The notes under the pieces: model-generated | Seen by the model: only the letters and a program-made list of their open reading frames with translations | Database searches by the model: none | What the model was told of the DNA's origin: nothing | Shown here: positions 51,561-61,180 of the stretch, one piece after another | Layout of the letters: each line of letters begins with the position of its first letter | Position numbering within the stretch: the first letter of the stretch is position 1 | NCBI GenBank assembly: GCA_036877525.1 | Contig: JAZGTH010000059.1 | Span: forward strand, 3,286,001 to 3,350,000 | Reading direction: 5' to 3' | Source: Chromobotia macracanthus | Taxonomy: Eukaryota; Chordata; Actinopteri; Cypriniformes; Botiidae | Length of the DNA: 64,000 nucleotides | Translations under genes and position numbers: made by a program

Positions 51561-53230
51561 GAACTTTTCTTCCTCCTTTCAAACGTCTGTATGCAATCAG
51601 AATTGAAGCCTGATAGAAATGAAATGATGATGAAATGAAATAGGATTGCCAAACAAGCCATAGGATGATGTCATGCCATGCACATTAACACCTCACATAT
51701 GTCTCCTTCCCCTCCATCTCAACCCAGTCCTGCCTTCAGAACTTTAAGTAACCCACACAGATTAATGTACTATGTGTTGATTCATTCATCAGCATTATGA
51801 TTTACAGACTTTGCAGTGTGTTTTGGAAGTTTTCTTGTACTCTGTCTCATTGTTTTGAGTGCAGGAATGCATTCTTTGTAAACAGCCCTTTATAGATGAC
51901 ATTGCGTATCCTTCTTTTACATTTTATTTATGACCTACAGTCATAAATAGTCATTTCAGTATTTAAGTACAAAAAAAGTTCCCAGCAGTTTTGGGGCAGT
52001 CAGTCACTAAAACTTTTATAAAACAAATAAGCTTAACCGATTTTGAGAGTAATATGCCATAAATGCCAAGGTTAAAAACTTGGACCTTTAAAGTAATTTT
52101 GTATTTAGTGTATTTGGTCTTATCCATATTTCCAACCAAGATTAGACCTAAATTGCTCTATGAAAGAAACCCTCTTCATATCTTCAGAAACATCAAAATG
52201 AAAATTGTGATTATTATAATAATTTTGTGGTGCTGTGATTTTCTTCCCCGCACAGTCAGTCTGGCCAAGAATGTCATTTCCTGTCAAATATAGACACCAG
52301 TGTTTAACCCACCATGCCCAGCCTACATCAGCTGGGCTGCTTGTAATTATACTGCTAGTCATTGAGGGGTTGTTCATTTCCTGTAAGTCCACTGATTGGG
52401 GAATAGAATGATGAAAACTGTGTGGCCATTGCTAGACCATTATTACCACTGGCTTATAACAGAGGGAAGTTGAAACGAATGACACACCACCTACTAACCT
52501 GTGTGTGTGTGTGTGTGTCTGTTTAACACATTAAAATTTAAAGTTAAGCTGGTCTTTGTAGATATATGATAAGAAACTTTTGTACTGCTAACAATCTCAA
52601 ATTGACACTGTTCCAAGATATATTTACTTAGTGTAATGGAATACATAAGTGCAAAGAAGTTATAAGGAGGGTAAGTCTTTATTGTTTTAATAGTGTTACC
52701 ATAAATGTACACAGTTTATTTTATTTTGCCACCATTTAAGGAGAAAGGGAAACATTTGTCTGACAGAGGTATTACCCGTATCAGATACATTAGCTGGCTT
52801 AAATGACAAGTTCCAATCTACTTGACTGGTGCAACACAGATTATGCAAACTGGGGATGCTCTGGTCCGATCTAGAAACAGCCATGTTTACAAAGAAAATT
52901 TGCAAGGTGTTTAGTGAGTACTTATGAGAAAGAATTCACTGGATTTGCCAAGTTTCCTAGGTTAGTGCTGTCAAACCTTTGAAAGCTATTTAGTTTGTGA
53001 GACTGTACATTTACTGTAGTATCAAGAAAGACTGTGTATTTTATTCTATTTTGTGACTTATGTCTGTGCTTATTAGTTTTGAATAGATAATGAATTTTTA
53101 ACATCCGTATACATTTCTGTTTATTTCCTCAGTCTTTTCTGTACAGGCTTTCAGGAGCCCACTCTGCTGTGCAATGTTTTCTGAACTCTGGTCTATTATT
53201 ATATTGGTCTACTATTATTATATTGATTTA
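51561..53230. other. Non-coding stretch, short (TG)n
   Basis: (TG)9 at 52501-52518. A minus-strand 90-codon frame (52120-52392) has no domain. Tandem TCTATTATTATATTGG / TCTACTATTATTATATTG at about 53190-53226 introduces the hairpin region. Confidence 0.5.
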
Positions 53231-53231
53231 T

Positions 53232-53337
53232 CTGAAATCAGGTATTTCAGCCCACCACTAAATAGCACTTCGATATGTAAAGTGGTTGGTCACTTTACAT
53301 ATCGATCAGACCGACCTTTCCTATCTAAGTGGGTGGT
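53232..53337. other. Near-perfect hairpins
   Basis: The central inverted repeat TCGATATGTAAAGTG / CACTTTACATATCGA (53270-53284 and 53291-53305) pairs perfectly over 15 bp around a 6-base GTTGGT loop. Flanking CCACCACTAAATAG (53252-53265) and CTATCTAAGTGGGTGG (53321-53336) add an imperfect outer stem. A separate CTGAAAT...ATTTCAG hairpin (53232-53250) lies just upstream. It could be a small palindromic element, a hairpin RNA or a protein-binding palindrome. It does not match a microRNA that I know. Confidence 0.6.
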
Positions 53338-53769
53338 TCTTGGTCAGAATAATCTGCAAATTGGACCAGACTTTATGCCGATAGACAAAAGTCTGGCTGT
53401 ACAAGACTAACTGCCAGCTGACCCATCATCCAGAGTCTCAGCGTGGCTTCTGTGTTCATTGCTTTTGGAGGATTTGCCTCCCAGTGGCTGGTAAACAGCC
53501 AATCGATCAGAGTGCCTTGCATACAAACAAACCTGAATGCAGGCACACACCTCGCTATAGGGGAGGGAGAAAGATTGATCGTAATTGCAGGGTGGGAAGA
53601 GTTTATGTACAAGAGTAAAACGTGTGTCTGAGTTTGAGAGACAGAAATGTGCAGATAAATGTGGAGGTGATTGTAGGGTCAGATGCGATTCCTAGCACGA
53701 CTTCCTGCTTCTGCGTTCACGTGCTTATGCATTTATGGGAACACAAAATTCTAGCCAAGTTTCTTGACA

Positions 53770-53774
<5 letters not shown>
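53338..53774. other. Non-coding stretch, nothing recognised
   Basis: Overlapping short frames on both strands (53373-53948) without recognisable domains. Confidence 0.45.

Positions 53775-53814
<40 letters not shown>
53775..53814. repeat. (TG)20 microsatellite
   Basis: 40 bp of perfect TG units. Confidence 0.96.
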
Positions 53815-53815
<1 letters not shown>

Positions 53816-53975
53816 ATACAATCTAGCCGTCAAAAAAATGTTTACCTCAACATTTCCCAGTTTTAACTGGGCTGTGGTCTTTTTAAATCTCTCCACATAT
53901 TTCAGATCAATAATTACGTGGTTTTCAACATCACACCATATTTTTTGAATACATCAAAGGCAGTGAGAATACATG

Positions 53976-54006
53976 GTTTCTTTCTTTCTTTCTTGCTTGC
54001 TTTCTT
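53976..54006. repeat. (TTTC)n with TTGC variants
   Basis: Tandem TTTC units changing to TTGC at the right end. Confidence 0.88.
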
Positions 54007-54029
54007 TATCTTTTCTTTTTCTTCTTCCC

Positions 54030-54280
54030 TGATTCGTTTTTTCCAGGATTGATTTTTTCTGCAGGCTATAATCAGGCCAGCCCTTTCATGTCAACCCTTT
54101 GTGACATTAGGAGACGATGTCTGGGCCTCCTGAAGTACCCCATGTGCTTTCAGATCAGTGCTGGCCCTACAGTGATTGTGTGTTCTTTACCCTCGGGGTG
54201 TGGCTCCATGTGTCTGTGCCAGAGTCTGTTGTGTTGTGGTGTATGTGTGTGTGTAGCATCATTCATTGATGGCTAAAACC
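54030..54280. promoter_or_regulatory. Possible conserved block or exon
   Basis: A CGTTTTTTCCAG acceptor-like word at 54035-54047 precedes a 75-codon open frame (from 54049). No convincing donor closes it, and the end of the frame runs into GTGT repeats. The peptide is unfamiliar, so a gene is not called. Confidence 0.2.
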
Positions 54281-55313
54281 CTGTTCATTTATAAGGGCTA
54301 CTTTTGTAAAAGGTTTGGAACAAATATCATTCATCACCTGTTTTATTTACTTGCTCAGTGCCACATCCATGTCTTGGAGGCTTGAACAATTTAACTATCG
54401 AATTCTAATCATCTATTTGTTTAAGGCACAAACAGATTTTCAGTAACTGGTAAAATTTAATGATTGTTAGTGCATTTATTAACACAGTTTCCCATATTTA
54501 TTAATCTAGGTTAAAGTAAATTCATAAATATACTATCGTTGATTGTTTATATTTGTCTGTTTATATTTTTTGTTCATATCTTTTCTTTCCTTGCCTGGAA
54601 ACTAAAATTTCAAATGTGAAGTGATGATTCTTTAGCACTTATTTTTTTAATAATTTCAAAGAAAAATCTGAACATACTTGGGTCTGACCAATTAAAACTT
54701 CAGTAGGACTAGTTCCTTACTTGATCATCAGTATTAGTTGGTGTTTAAATGTTAAGATGTCGATTTGCCTCTTGACGTGTGAGATTGACATGTCTGGGGT
54801 TGGTTACAACATTTAAACTAACAGGAGAGGATCTTGTAAAATGCTGTAATTGATACTTTTTATTTACTGGTTAATTATGGCAGCTGTACTTGTTAATTGA
54901 TTTATTGTGCAGCCCTACTACTGTAATACATATTCAGCCACCAATCAATCACTATTGCAACCAGTTTCAAACATGAGGCATATGTGTGGACCCTTAAAGC
55001 AAAGTCATTGCTCATTCTGTGTCAGATAGCAGTGAGAGAAAACTGTTATGAGCAAATCACGAAACATAAGAGAAATCACAAGACCTTTGGGAATCTCTAA
55101 GTAGGTTGTTTTTAGTTTAGGTTTAAGTGCAAATGTGTGTTCTTAGTTTCAGATGTACTGCTTCTAAGGTACGTCGTTAAGGAAATGTGTTGTTTCTGTG
55201 TGACGGCTGGCTTAAACAGATCGCTGTAGACAAACATGACTAATGTGTTTATTGCTTTTTCAAGATTACAAATGTTTCTTAGTGTTTCTTTAAATCCTTC
55301 TTTTCCTGCTTAG
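54281..55313. other. AT-rich non-coding stretch
   Basis: Nothing recognised. It ends with a pyrimidine tract TTCTTTAAATCCTTCTTTTC before 55313. Confidence 0.5.
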
Positions 55314-55408
55314 TACCCTTCGGCCCATGCCACACAGACACAGAGACACACTCTCCATCTCCCTACGCTGGCCCGAACACTCGCGGGAATAATCCCAGAG
55401 GTTCAAAG
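55314..55408 (+). other. Possible exon (unidentified)
   Basis: 95 bp bounded by a good acceptor (pyrimidine tract, then CTGCTTAG ending at 55313) and a donor-like GTCAGT (55409-55414). Composition shifts sharply to GC-rich. One frame reads through with a Ser/Pro/Asn-rich peptide containing SPSPYAGPNTRGNNPRGSK; a second frame is also open. I do not recognise a protein family. The right edge also forms a DR1-like motif, GGTTCAAAGGTCA at 55400-55412, so a regulatory reading is equally possible. Confidence 0.28.
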
Positions 55409-55499
55409 GTCAGTCTGGCACTGAGTCCCCTGGCTAGTTCATATTTCACGTTCCTAAAGCACATAATATCTCTCATTACACTTTTTGGTGCGAAGGTCA

Positions 55500-55960
55500 T
55501 TTATACCCAGGCTTAAATTGAGAAGTGACGGCCTACATGGGAACCCAGAGGGGGGAGAGGACCCCACTTAGCCCAGGATCAGAGCCATTCCTTGGGTTAG
55601 TGGACTGACCCATGTGCCCCGTCTGCACTAGCTGTAATTATATTAGTGCAGGCGCTAGGAGCGTTAGCTTAAGCTCTGATGGTCGCCCATGCATTGGCTT
55701 TTCAACACCAGCTGATATGAGAGGCCCTGTATTTCAGATTATTATGGAAAGCCCCTATCATCAAAACTATTTGTAGGACAAGGTCCCTCCTCATCAAGAT
55801 GAGATGAAGGGATTAAGATCGTTGTCTCTTTTCACTCTCTCTCATGATTTTTCTCAGCTGCTCTTTACAAGGCGGGTTTGTGCTGGAGGAAGGGGTGATT
55901 GGCAGCTGTTGCCCACCCTGGATGGGGCTGACAGATTGAATGATCCTGATGATCCACATG
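55500..55960. promoter_or_regulatory. Possible conserved non-coding element
   Basis: A repeat-free, GC-balanced block. CTGCACTA / TAGTGCAG (55623-55651) pair perfectly around a 13-base loop that contains GCTGTAATTATAT, a homeodomain core. Further sites are AGCGTTAGCTTAAGC and ACACCAGCTGATATGAGAG (E-box CAGCTG). The pattern resembles vertebrate developmental enhancers; this is inferred. Confidence 0.38.
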
Positions 55961-55970
55961 TACCCTGATA

Positions 55971-56120
55971 AACAGTACTATGGCGGTACCTCGATGTACC
56001 ACGGTACTGAATGATTATGTTAATAAAGTTAAATATAATATTACTTAAAATACCATCATATTTATATACCAATCAAAGGTTCTTCAAAAAATACCATAGT
56101 ACTACCATGATATTTTAAAC
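55971..56120. repeat. GTACTATGG-type inverted-repeat element, copy 2
   Basis: The left end CAGTACTATGGCGGTACC is mirrored at the right by TACCATAGTACTACCATG, giving a small non-coding inverted-repeat element of about 150 bp. The same words occur at 39186-39290. Confidence 0.6.
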
Positions 56121-56327
56121 ATTTTTGCTTGTTAGTGTAGCCTATATCTCAACAAGAAATTGCTATGTTGATGTGTGTGCAGTGTACACAAATGGACCAA
56201 AACAGACAGATTTATTTAGCTATCATGACAATATGGCTCTCTTGCTTGTTTAGTCATGTGGTTGTGTTTGGTTAAATGACTGGAGGCATGCTCTATGACC
56301 TCTGCCTACCTTTAGAGCCAACTGGTT

Positions 56328-56340
56328 TGACCTTTGACCT
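56328..56340 (-). promoter_or_regulatory. Perfect DR1 nuclear-receptor motif
   Basis: TGACCTTTGACCT, identical to 48819-48831, lies 160 bp upstream of an X-box-like site (56501-56514). Motif presence is direct; function is inferred. Confidence 0.5.
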
Positions 56341-56500
56341 CTGCTGGTGAGAGAGTGAGGTCTAGCCTCTAAAAATGTTTCACAGATCATCGTAATGGGG
56401 CACTCAGTGACAGACCTCCCCGAAATAAAAATAAATTGACTTGATTTGCAATAGTTTCATTCCAGAATGTCTTTCAGCAAATCAGAGTGCAGGGCATCTG

Positions 56501-56514
56501 GTCGCCATGACAAC
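56501..56514. promoter_or_regulatory. RFX X-box-like motif
   Basis: GTCGCCATGACAAC matches the X-box consensus with one mismatch and is identical to 26225-26238. Confidence 0.4.
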
Positions 56515-56669
56515 TTCACACACTGCATGCTTTGTCGGCTCAGTGCAAGCACTTAAAGATTTTCCCAAATGCAGAAATGGCAAATCGAAAACCAGTTTTT
56601 AAAAACAAGTTGTAAGAACCCTGTCTAGTACTTCATGCAGCTTGCTATTATGTGAGTAAGGTTTTATTG

Positions 56670-56788
56670 TTAAAGGTAGGGTAGGCAATTTCAGAGAGGC
56701 TAGCAATAGCAACCTAGCTTTGAAAGCATGAGATCCCACCTTCCCTTAAAAGCGCTCTCCAAAGCACCGCCTCCTCTAACACATGAAC
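56670..56788 (+). repeat. Dispersed repeat, family A copy 2
   Basis: Second copy of the repeat at 10648-10745, in the same orientation, with a small insertion near 56747-56765 (TTAAAAGCGCTCTCCAAAG). Confidence 0.75.
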
Positions 56789-57225
56789 GCATACATAGTT
56801 TGACAGACAAGTAAGACATCCTATTATTGCATTCTGAGCGAATTTTTAAAACAGTTTATGTTTAACAAAATATAAATATGTTTTTATATTGTAAAAAATA
56901 TATTTCGACCACTTAGTGATTGTTATCAGGTTGTGAAAAGACTTTCAACCAGCATAACGAAAAATGTGGAAGCGATTGTTTCCATTGTCTACAATGGTAG
57001 ATTATATATAGACGGTCACTTTCATACAGCTAAGACACACTTTTTTTTTTTACATGGTACATGTACATGGATTTAAATCTTGTATATGGGCTTGGATGTA
57101 AATGTCAAAATCTATTATATAATTATATATATTTGCATTTGCTTCAGTTCCTAATCTTTTAGAATGTCTATTATTTTTTATCATTATTTCGACAGGGTGG
57201 CCACCTCCCTCAAACTTACATTTTC
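56789..57225. other. AT-rich non-coding stretch
   Basis: Nothing recognised. Confidence 0.5.
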
Positions 57226-57615
57226 ACTCACATTACTCCCTCTCCGTCCCTTGCTGTGTTTTTACTGTACTTTTGAGGACATAACTGCAGGCCGTGGATC
57301 CGAAATATCTCCGGTGAATAACATGACGTGGTTTGAGAGTTTAATCACGCTCCACTATCTGTGTGTGGCAGTTGGTGGCGTGCTACATTAGTGTGCTCCC
57401 AGAGGATGTGATCGAAATGGAGCTTTGCCTGCCAGCTAATTACACAGCTTCTGCAAATTACAGCGACCTTCGTCAACCCCGCGTTAGCAGCGCTAGCGCC
57501 GAATGTTTGTTTCATGTATTTAACTGCTGTATCTGCTCATGAAGAGATGAGAACCATCCACATTAATCACTCAGAGCTGCCAGAGTGCTTCTTTTATAAT
57601 GAGTTATACAGTATG
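57226..57615. promoter_or_regulatory. Possible conserved non-coding element
   Basis: A repeat-free block with dense site-like words: GCCAGCTAATTACACAGC, TCTGCAAATTACAGCGACC, AGCAGCGCTAGCGCCGAA and CACATTAATCACTCAG. Homeodomain ATTA cores sit next to GC-rich E-box-like words. This is the strongest enhancer-like stretch by eye. A 75-codon frame at 57164-57391 overlaps its left part and is not protein-like. Confidence 0.4.
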
Positions 57616-57733
57616 TTTAGTTTAAGCTTTATGTGTCTTGCTGTTTTTGGGCAACATGACTATGTTTGGTTTTGATTAGAATTAATGTGTTTCTTTTAAT
57701 AGTGTTGTTTTGCCCTTTCAAGTATAGCCACAC

Positions 57734-57736
<3 letters not shown>

Positions 57737-57769
<33 letters not shown>
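57737..57769. repeat. (CA)16 microsatellite
   Basis: 33 bp of CA units. Confidence 0.95.
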
Positions 57770-57772
<3 letters not shown>

Positions 57773-58562
57773 TCATATTATTACAAGGTCTTTCCATTAA
57801 CTATACCCACACACATTCAAAGGATATTACTAGCATGAAATAAAGCAAAGTAAATTTACTAGTGAACGCACATGCACGTACGCACAATTATTCTCCTAAC
57901 GTGCTGCATTGGATTAACAGGTTAATATAATAGTAGCTTCTTTTTGCAGCAGGGCTATTTTTGGGAGCACTTCAGTGTATTTATGGCCACAATAACAGTA
58001 CGGCCATTATAGGTGGATGCTGGTTAAATGTGGTTTGCTAGACATGCAGTGTCTATTAAATCAAGCACCGTAGAGACTAATGAACAGGGTTGGTTAAATC
58101 TTAGCCAATCACAGCACATGCAGGGAGAGGAGAAGCCAATGATGTACTTACAGATTTTGTAAATTGGCACCTATGCATGTTTTTGGATGTGCATTGCCCA
58201 CAACTCATTGTGCAATAGAAGAGGATGAGTTTGTGATGGTTTTCTTTCAAATTTAGTTTTATTAATGTATAGTGTGAATAAATCTAGATGTATACATGTA
58301 CACATACAAATGCAAACAGTTTGTGACAAAAGTAGCTTGTATTGGCATAAAGTCTGGTCTACTTAGCAGCATATTTTAACTGTTCAAGATATGACGTATT
58401 TTAAAAAAAACGTAATAGCGGCCATAACCTTTGTTGCAAAAACCAGATGCATCAATGCAGTAGCTCATTTAAAAACAGCAAAGCTATTTTTGAGGATGTT
58501 TGTAAAGAAATTAGAAAACACAGCTAAATATCCAGTGGAAGCACTCAGTATAGCAGCATAGC
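57770..58562. other. Non-coding stretch, nothing recognised
   Basis: TTAGCCAATCACAGCACATG near 58101 contains a CCAAT word often found inside fish repeats, but no element could be delimited. Confidence 0.45.
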
Positions 58563-58750
58563 AGCTTGTAAACACGATTTGCGTTCCCACTGGACTGATA
58601 AAACCTGTGCATTCTGACTCTTTGAAATCGCATAGAAGCAGGTAATCAGATTGGAGGTGGTGATTTCCGCTAAGTCTTGACATTTTTATGCACAGTATGC
58701 AGGAGATGGTCCATGGGCGGTCTGTGGGTGTGCCGTCTGAGAATGCAATT
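58563..58750 (+). repeat. Dispersed repeat, family B copy 2
   Basis: Collinear with 7178-7370: CTTGTAAACACGATTTGCG, GTGCATTCTGACTC, TCGCATAGAAG, AAGTCTTGACA and GGGCGGTCTGTGGGTG. Same orientation, similar length. Confidence 0.7.
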
Positions 58751-59533
58751 AACCACAAATCGGGTCTGGTAAAGACTACGCTTGAACAGCACTTTATATG
58801 TTGTCAAATCTAAAAAAAATCCTGCAGTCTTGCGAGGTTTTTGTTAGCATTAATCTTTTGTTATGCAAAATAATGTTGATGCAAGTTGTTTTAATTTGAT
58901 TCTTTTAGTTTTAACTGAAGTAGTATCTGATGATAATTGGGTGGAATCAGAGCTGCGAATCGGGTTTAGTTCAGAAGGCCCAAGATTACTATCAGCATCC
59001 CTATTTACTTTACTGCAGTGATATAAATACAGTTTAAGTCAGGCGAAAGAAACACTCCCATACATACAGTGAGACGTCAGTATTGCTGGTTTCTGCTTGT
59101 CACAGAATAAAATGCTCTACTTGCAGCATCACAAATCTCATGATTTATTCAAAACATTCTGTGGCCCATCTGACTCTCTGGCATGGGTGGGCACACACAA
59201 ACATACACACACACAGTGCGTGCATAACTGGTCCTTATGTATAATATGCATATCTAACAAAATTGCACAATCCTATCATTAATATGTCAGTTCTAAGTTA
59301 GGATACACAGACAAACAGACCTCATGCTCTCTCTGATGTGTTAGTGTGCAATGGCAATGGAAATTCTGATGCTAACCTGAATAGCAGCAGTAAGTAACAC
59401 GAGTGTGTGTGTGTGTGTGTTTGTAGCAACTGATGTGAAACCCCGTTGTGTTTGAATTTTGGCCATTTCTAAGGCTTGTTTACACAAACAGATGGTCTGT
59501 ATCTCCTTAGATTGACACACCATCTGCAAAAAA
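58751..59533. other. Non-coding stretch, short (TG)9 at 59403
   Basis: Short CA/TG runs at 59199-59215 and 59403-59421. Nothing else recognised. Confidence 0.5.
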
Positions 59534-59555
59534 GTTACCATGGTAACATGGTAAC
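59534..59555. promoter_or_regulatory. Tandem palindromic RFX X-box motif
   Basis: GTTACCATGGTAAC is a perfect palindromic X-box, immediately followed by ATGGTAAC, an additional half-site in the same phase. Confidence 0.5.
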
Positions 59556-60394
59556 CGTAATTCCCAGTTATTTGCTTTACCTTAGCCTTCTTAGCTGTTG
59601 TGCAGAGACCACTTCACCTTACCGTCATTTCATCTTTCTTTTATGTGAATGAATGCACAGTTTAGTAAACATATGATTACTTAAGCATGTCTGTGACACA
59701 CAAAGAAGGTACTTATGTTTTGTTTAAAACCCAAGCCTTTGTTTGTGAACTACAGATTTTGTTAAAAACAGCTTTATTTCACAAGTTACCAGTAAATTCA
59801 CTTTAAAAAGCCTCACACCCAACAAGAGCCAAACTGCCTTTATTGTGGCCATTTCTGTGTGTGAGAAAGAGAGAGAGAGATGGAGGTGATAGAATAACAG
59901 TCGGCAGAATCAAAATTAGCTACATATTCAGACCAAATCACCTAATTAACTAACAATCAGAGTTGGTTCCAAAATGCTGAATTAATTATTAAAAGAGCTT
60001 GTCTGAATCCCCGGTTTATAAACTAAAGTAAACATGTATACTTCACACATTTACCCAGAATGTTTTGCAGGCCGTTTTGTTTCAGAATGTGAGTTTCCAA
60101 TGATCAGTTCTGATTGGATGAGCTGCAGTTGAGGTGTGTAAAATATACACACACCTGTGACTGCACAGCAAGTAGAATTAATGCAGCGAGTTTGTGTTGC
60201 TTGGCAACTGTAAATGAGCGTTAGACTAACGAACTTGGATGTTACTCTATTACATGGAAGAGAAATTGGTTGTTTAGATTATTATTAATACTTATTTATG
60301 TGATGTTTTACTGTATTGCCGCTGTTGTGTTAAAGCAAATTTTACTACTGTTAAGATCCCTTAACAGTTATAAAATCACTGTAAAAGATTCTAT
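59556..60394. other. Non-coding stretch, short (GA)n
   Basis: (GA)7 near 59866-59880. No gene or delimitable repeat. Confidence 0.5.
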
Positions 60395-60530
60395 TCACAC
60401 CCTCTTGTGGCTCATTGCTTTATTTTAAAACAATATCCATTGTGTTTTTTATGACCATAAGGTCACCTAAGCACAGTGATGGTAGCAGTAATGAATAGAG
60501 TCTAAGATTGGTCCCCTGATGTTTCTGTGT
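60395..60530 (+). repeat. Dispersed repeat, family C copy 2
   Basis: CCTCTTGTGGCTCATTGCTTTA at 60402-60423 matches 18190-18211 with one difference. The extent beyond this core is uncertain. Confidence 0.4.
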
Positions 60531-60819
60531 ATGTTATTTTTAATTAACATAACGTCGCTTAAAATGTGGAGCCTCTAGTTTTTCATCTTACTACCTGTTG
60601 TGAGCGAGACAGGCATTCTATCTAAAGGATTCATCCACTGTCATTCACATTAGAAAAGATCTATTAAGACTCCAATTACACTTATTATTGCTGTGTTTGT
60701 ATGAATGGCTGCTTCTAACACATGCTGCTTTTATAACTTACAGAAGCAATACTGTCTCTCTCTCTCTTTGTCTTTCTCTCTTCCTCTCACTTTCTTTAAC
60801 TATGTGTAAGCTAGCAAGT

Positions 60820-61180
60820 GAAAAAGACCACAGTGTCTCTGAGCGCCTCAGGCTACTTTGATGGACAGATGGACGGTCCGTAAGAGACAGACCTCCCTTT
60901 CAGCCAATGGGAGAATAGGACCCCTGCTGTCGGCATGGTGACAGTTGCCATGAGTGATTGTATCCGGACCTACAGTTGATGGTTTGAGGGCGAGTTGGGG
61001 TTCGACCCCTGAGTCTCATTTAGAGGTGAAGGGTTGAGAGGCCAGTATTGGGTTCGATCCCCTTCACTTTTCAATCAGGCTACAGTTTGCTGTTGTGCTG
61101 TGTGTGTTCTCGGGTCCATATGGCCCAAAGATGCCCATCAGGTTCCTGACAACCCCACGCTGAGGGCCTGCAAGAATTTA
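60820..61180. promoter_or_regulatory. Possible conserved block with paired TTCGA hairpins
   Basis: A GC-balanced block with a CCAAT box (CAGCCAATGGGAG near 60901). GGGGTTCGACCCC (60997-61009) is a perfect stem with a TTCGA loop. GGGTTCGATCCCC (61050-61062) is similar 53 bp on and is enclosed by GTGAAGGG / CCCTTCAC (61026-61033 and 61060-61067). These look like Pol III B-boxes/T-arms, but no tRNA fold or A-box fits around them. Confidence 0.3.

Noticed and set aside
60990..61070. Complete tRNA gene
   Set aside because: Only T-arm-like hairpins are present; no acceptor stem, D-arm or anticodon arm could be placed.
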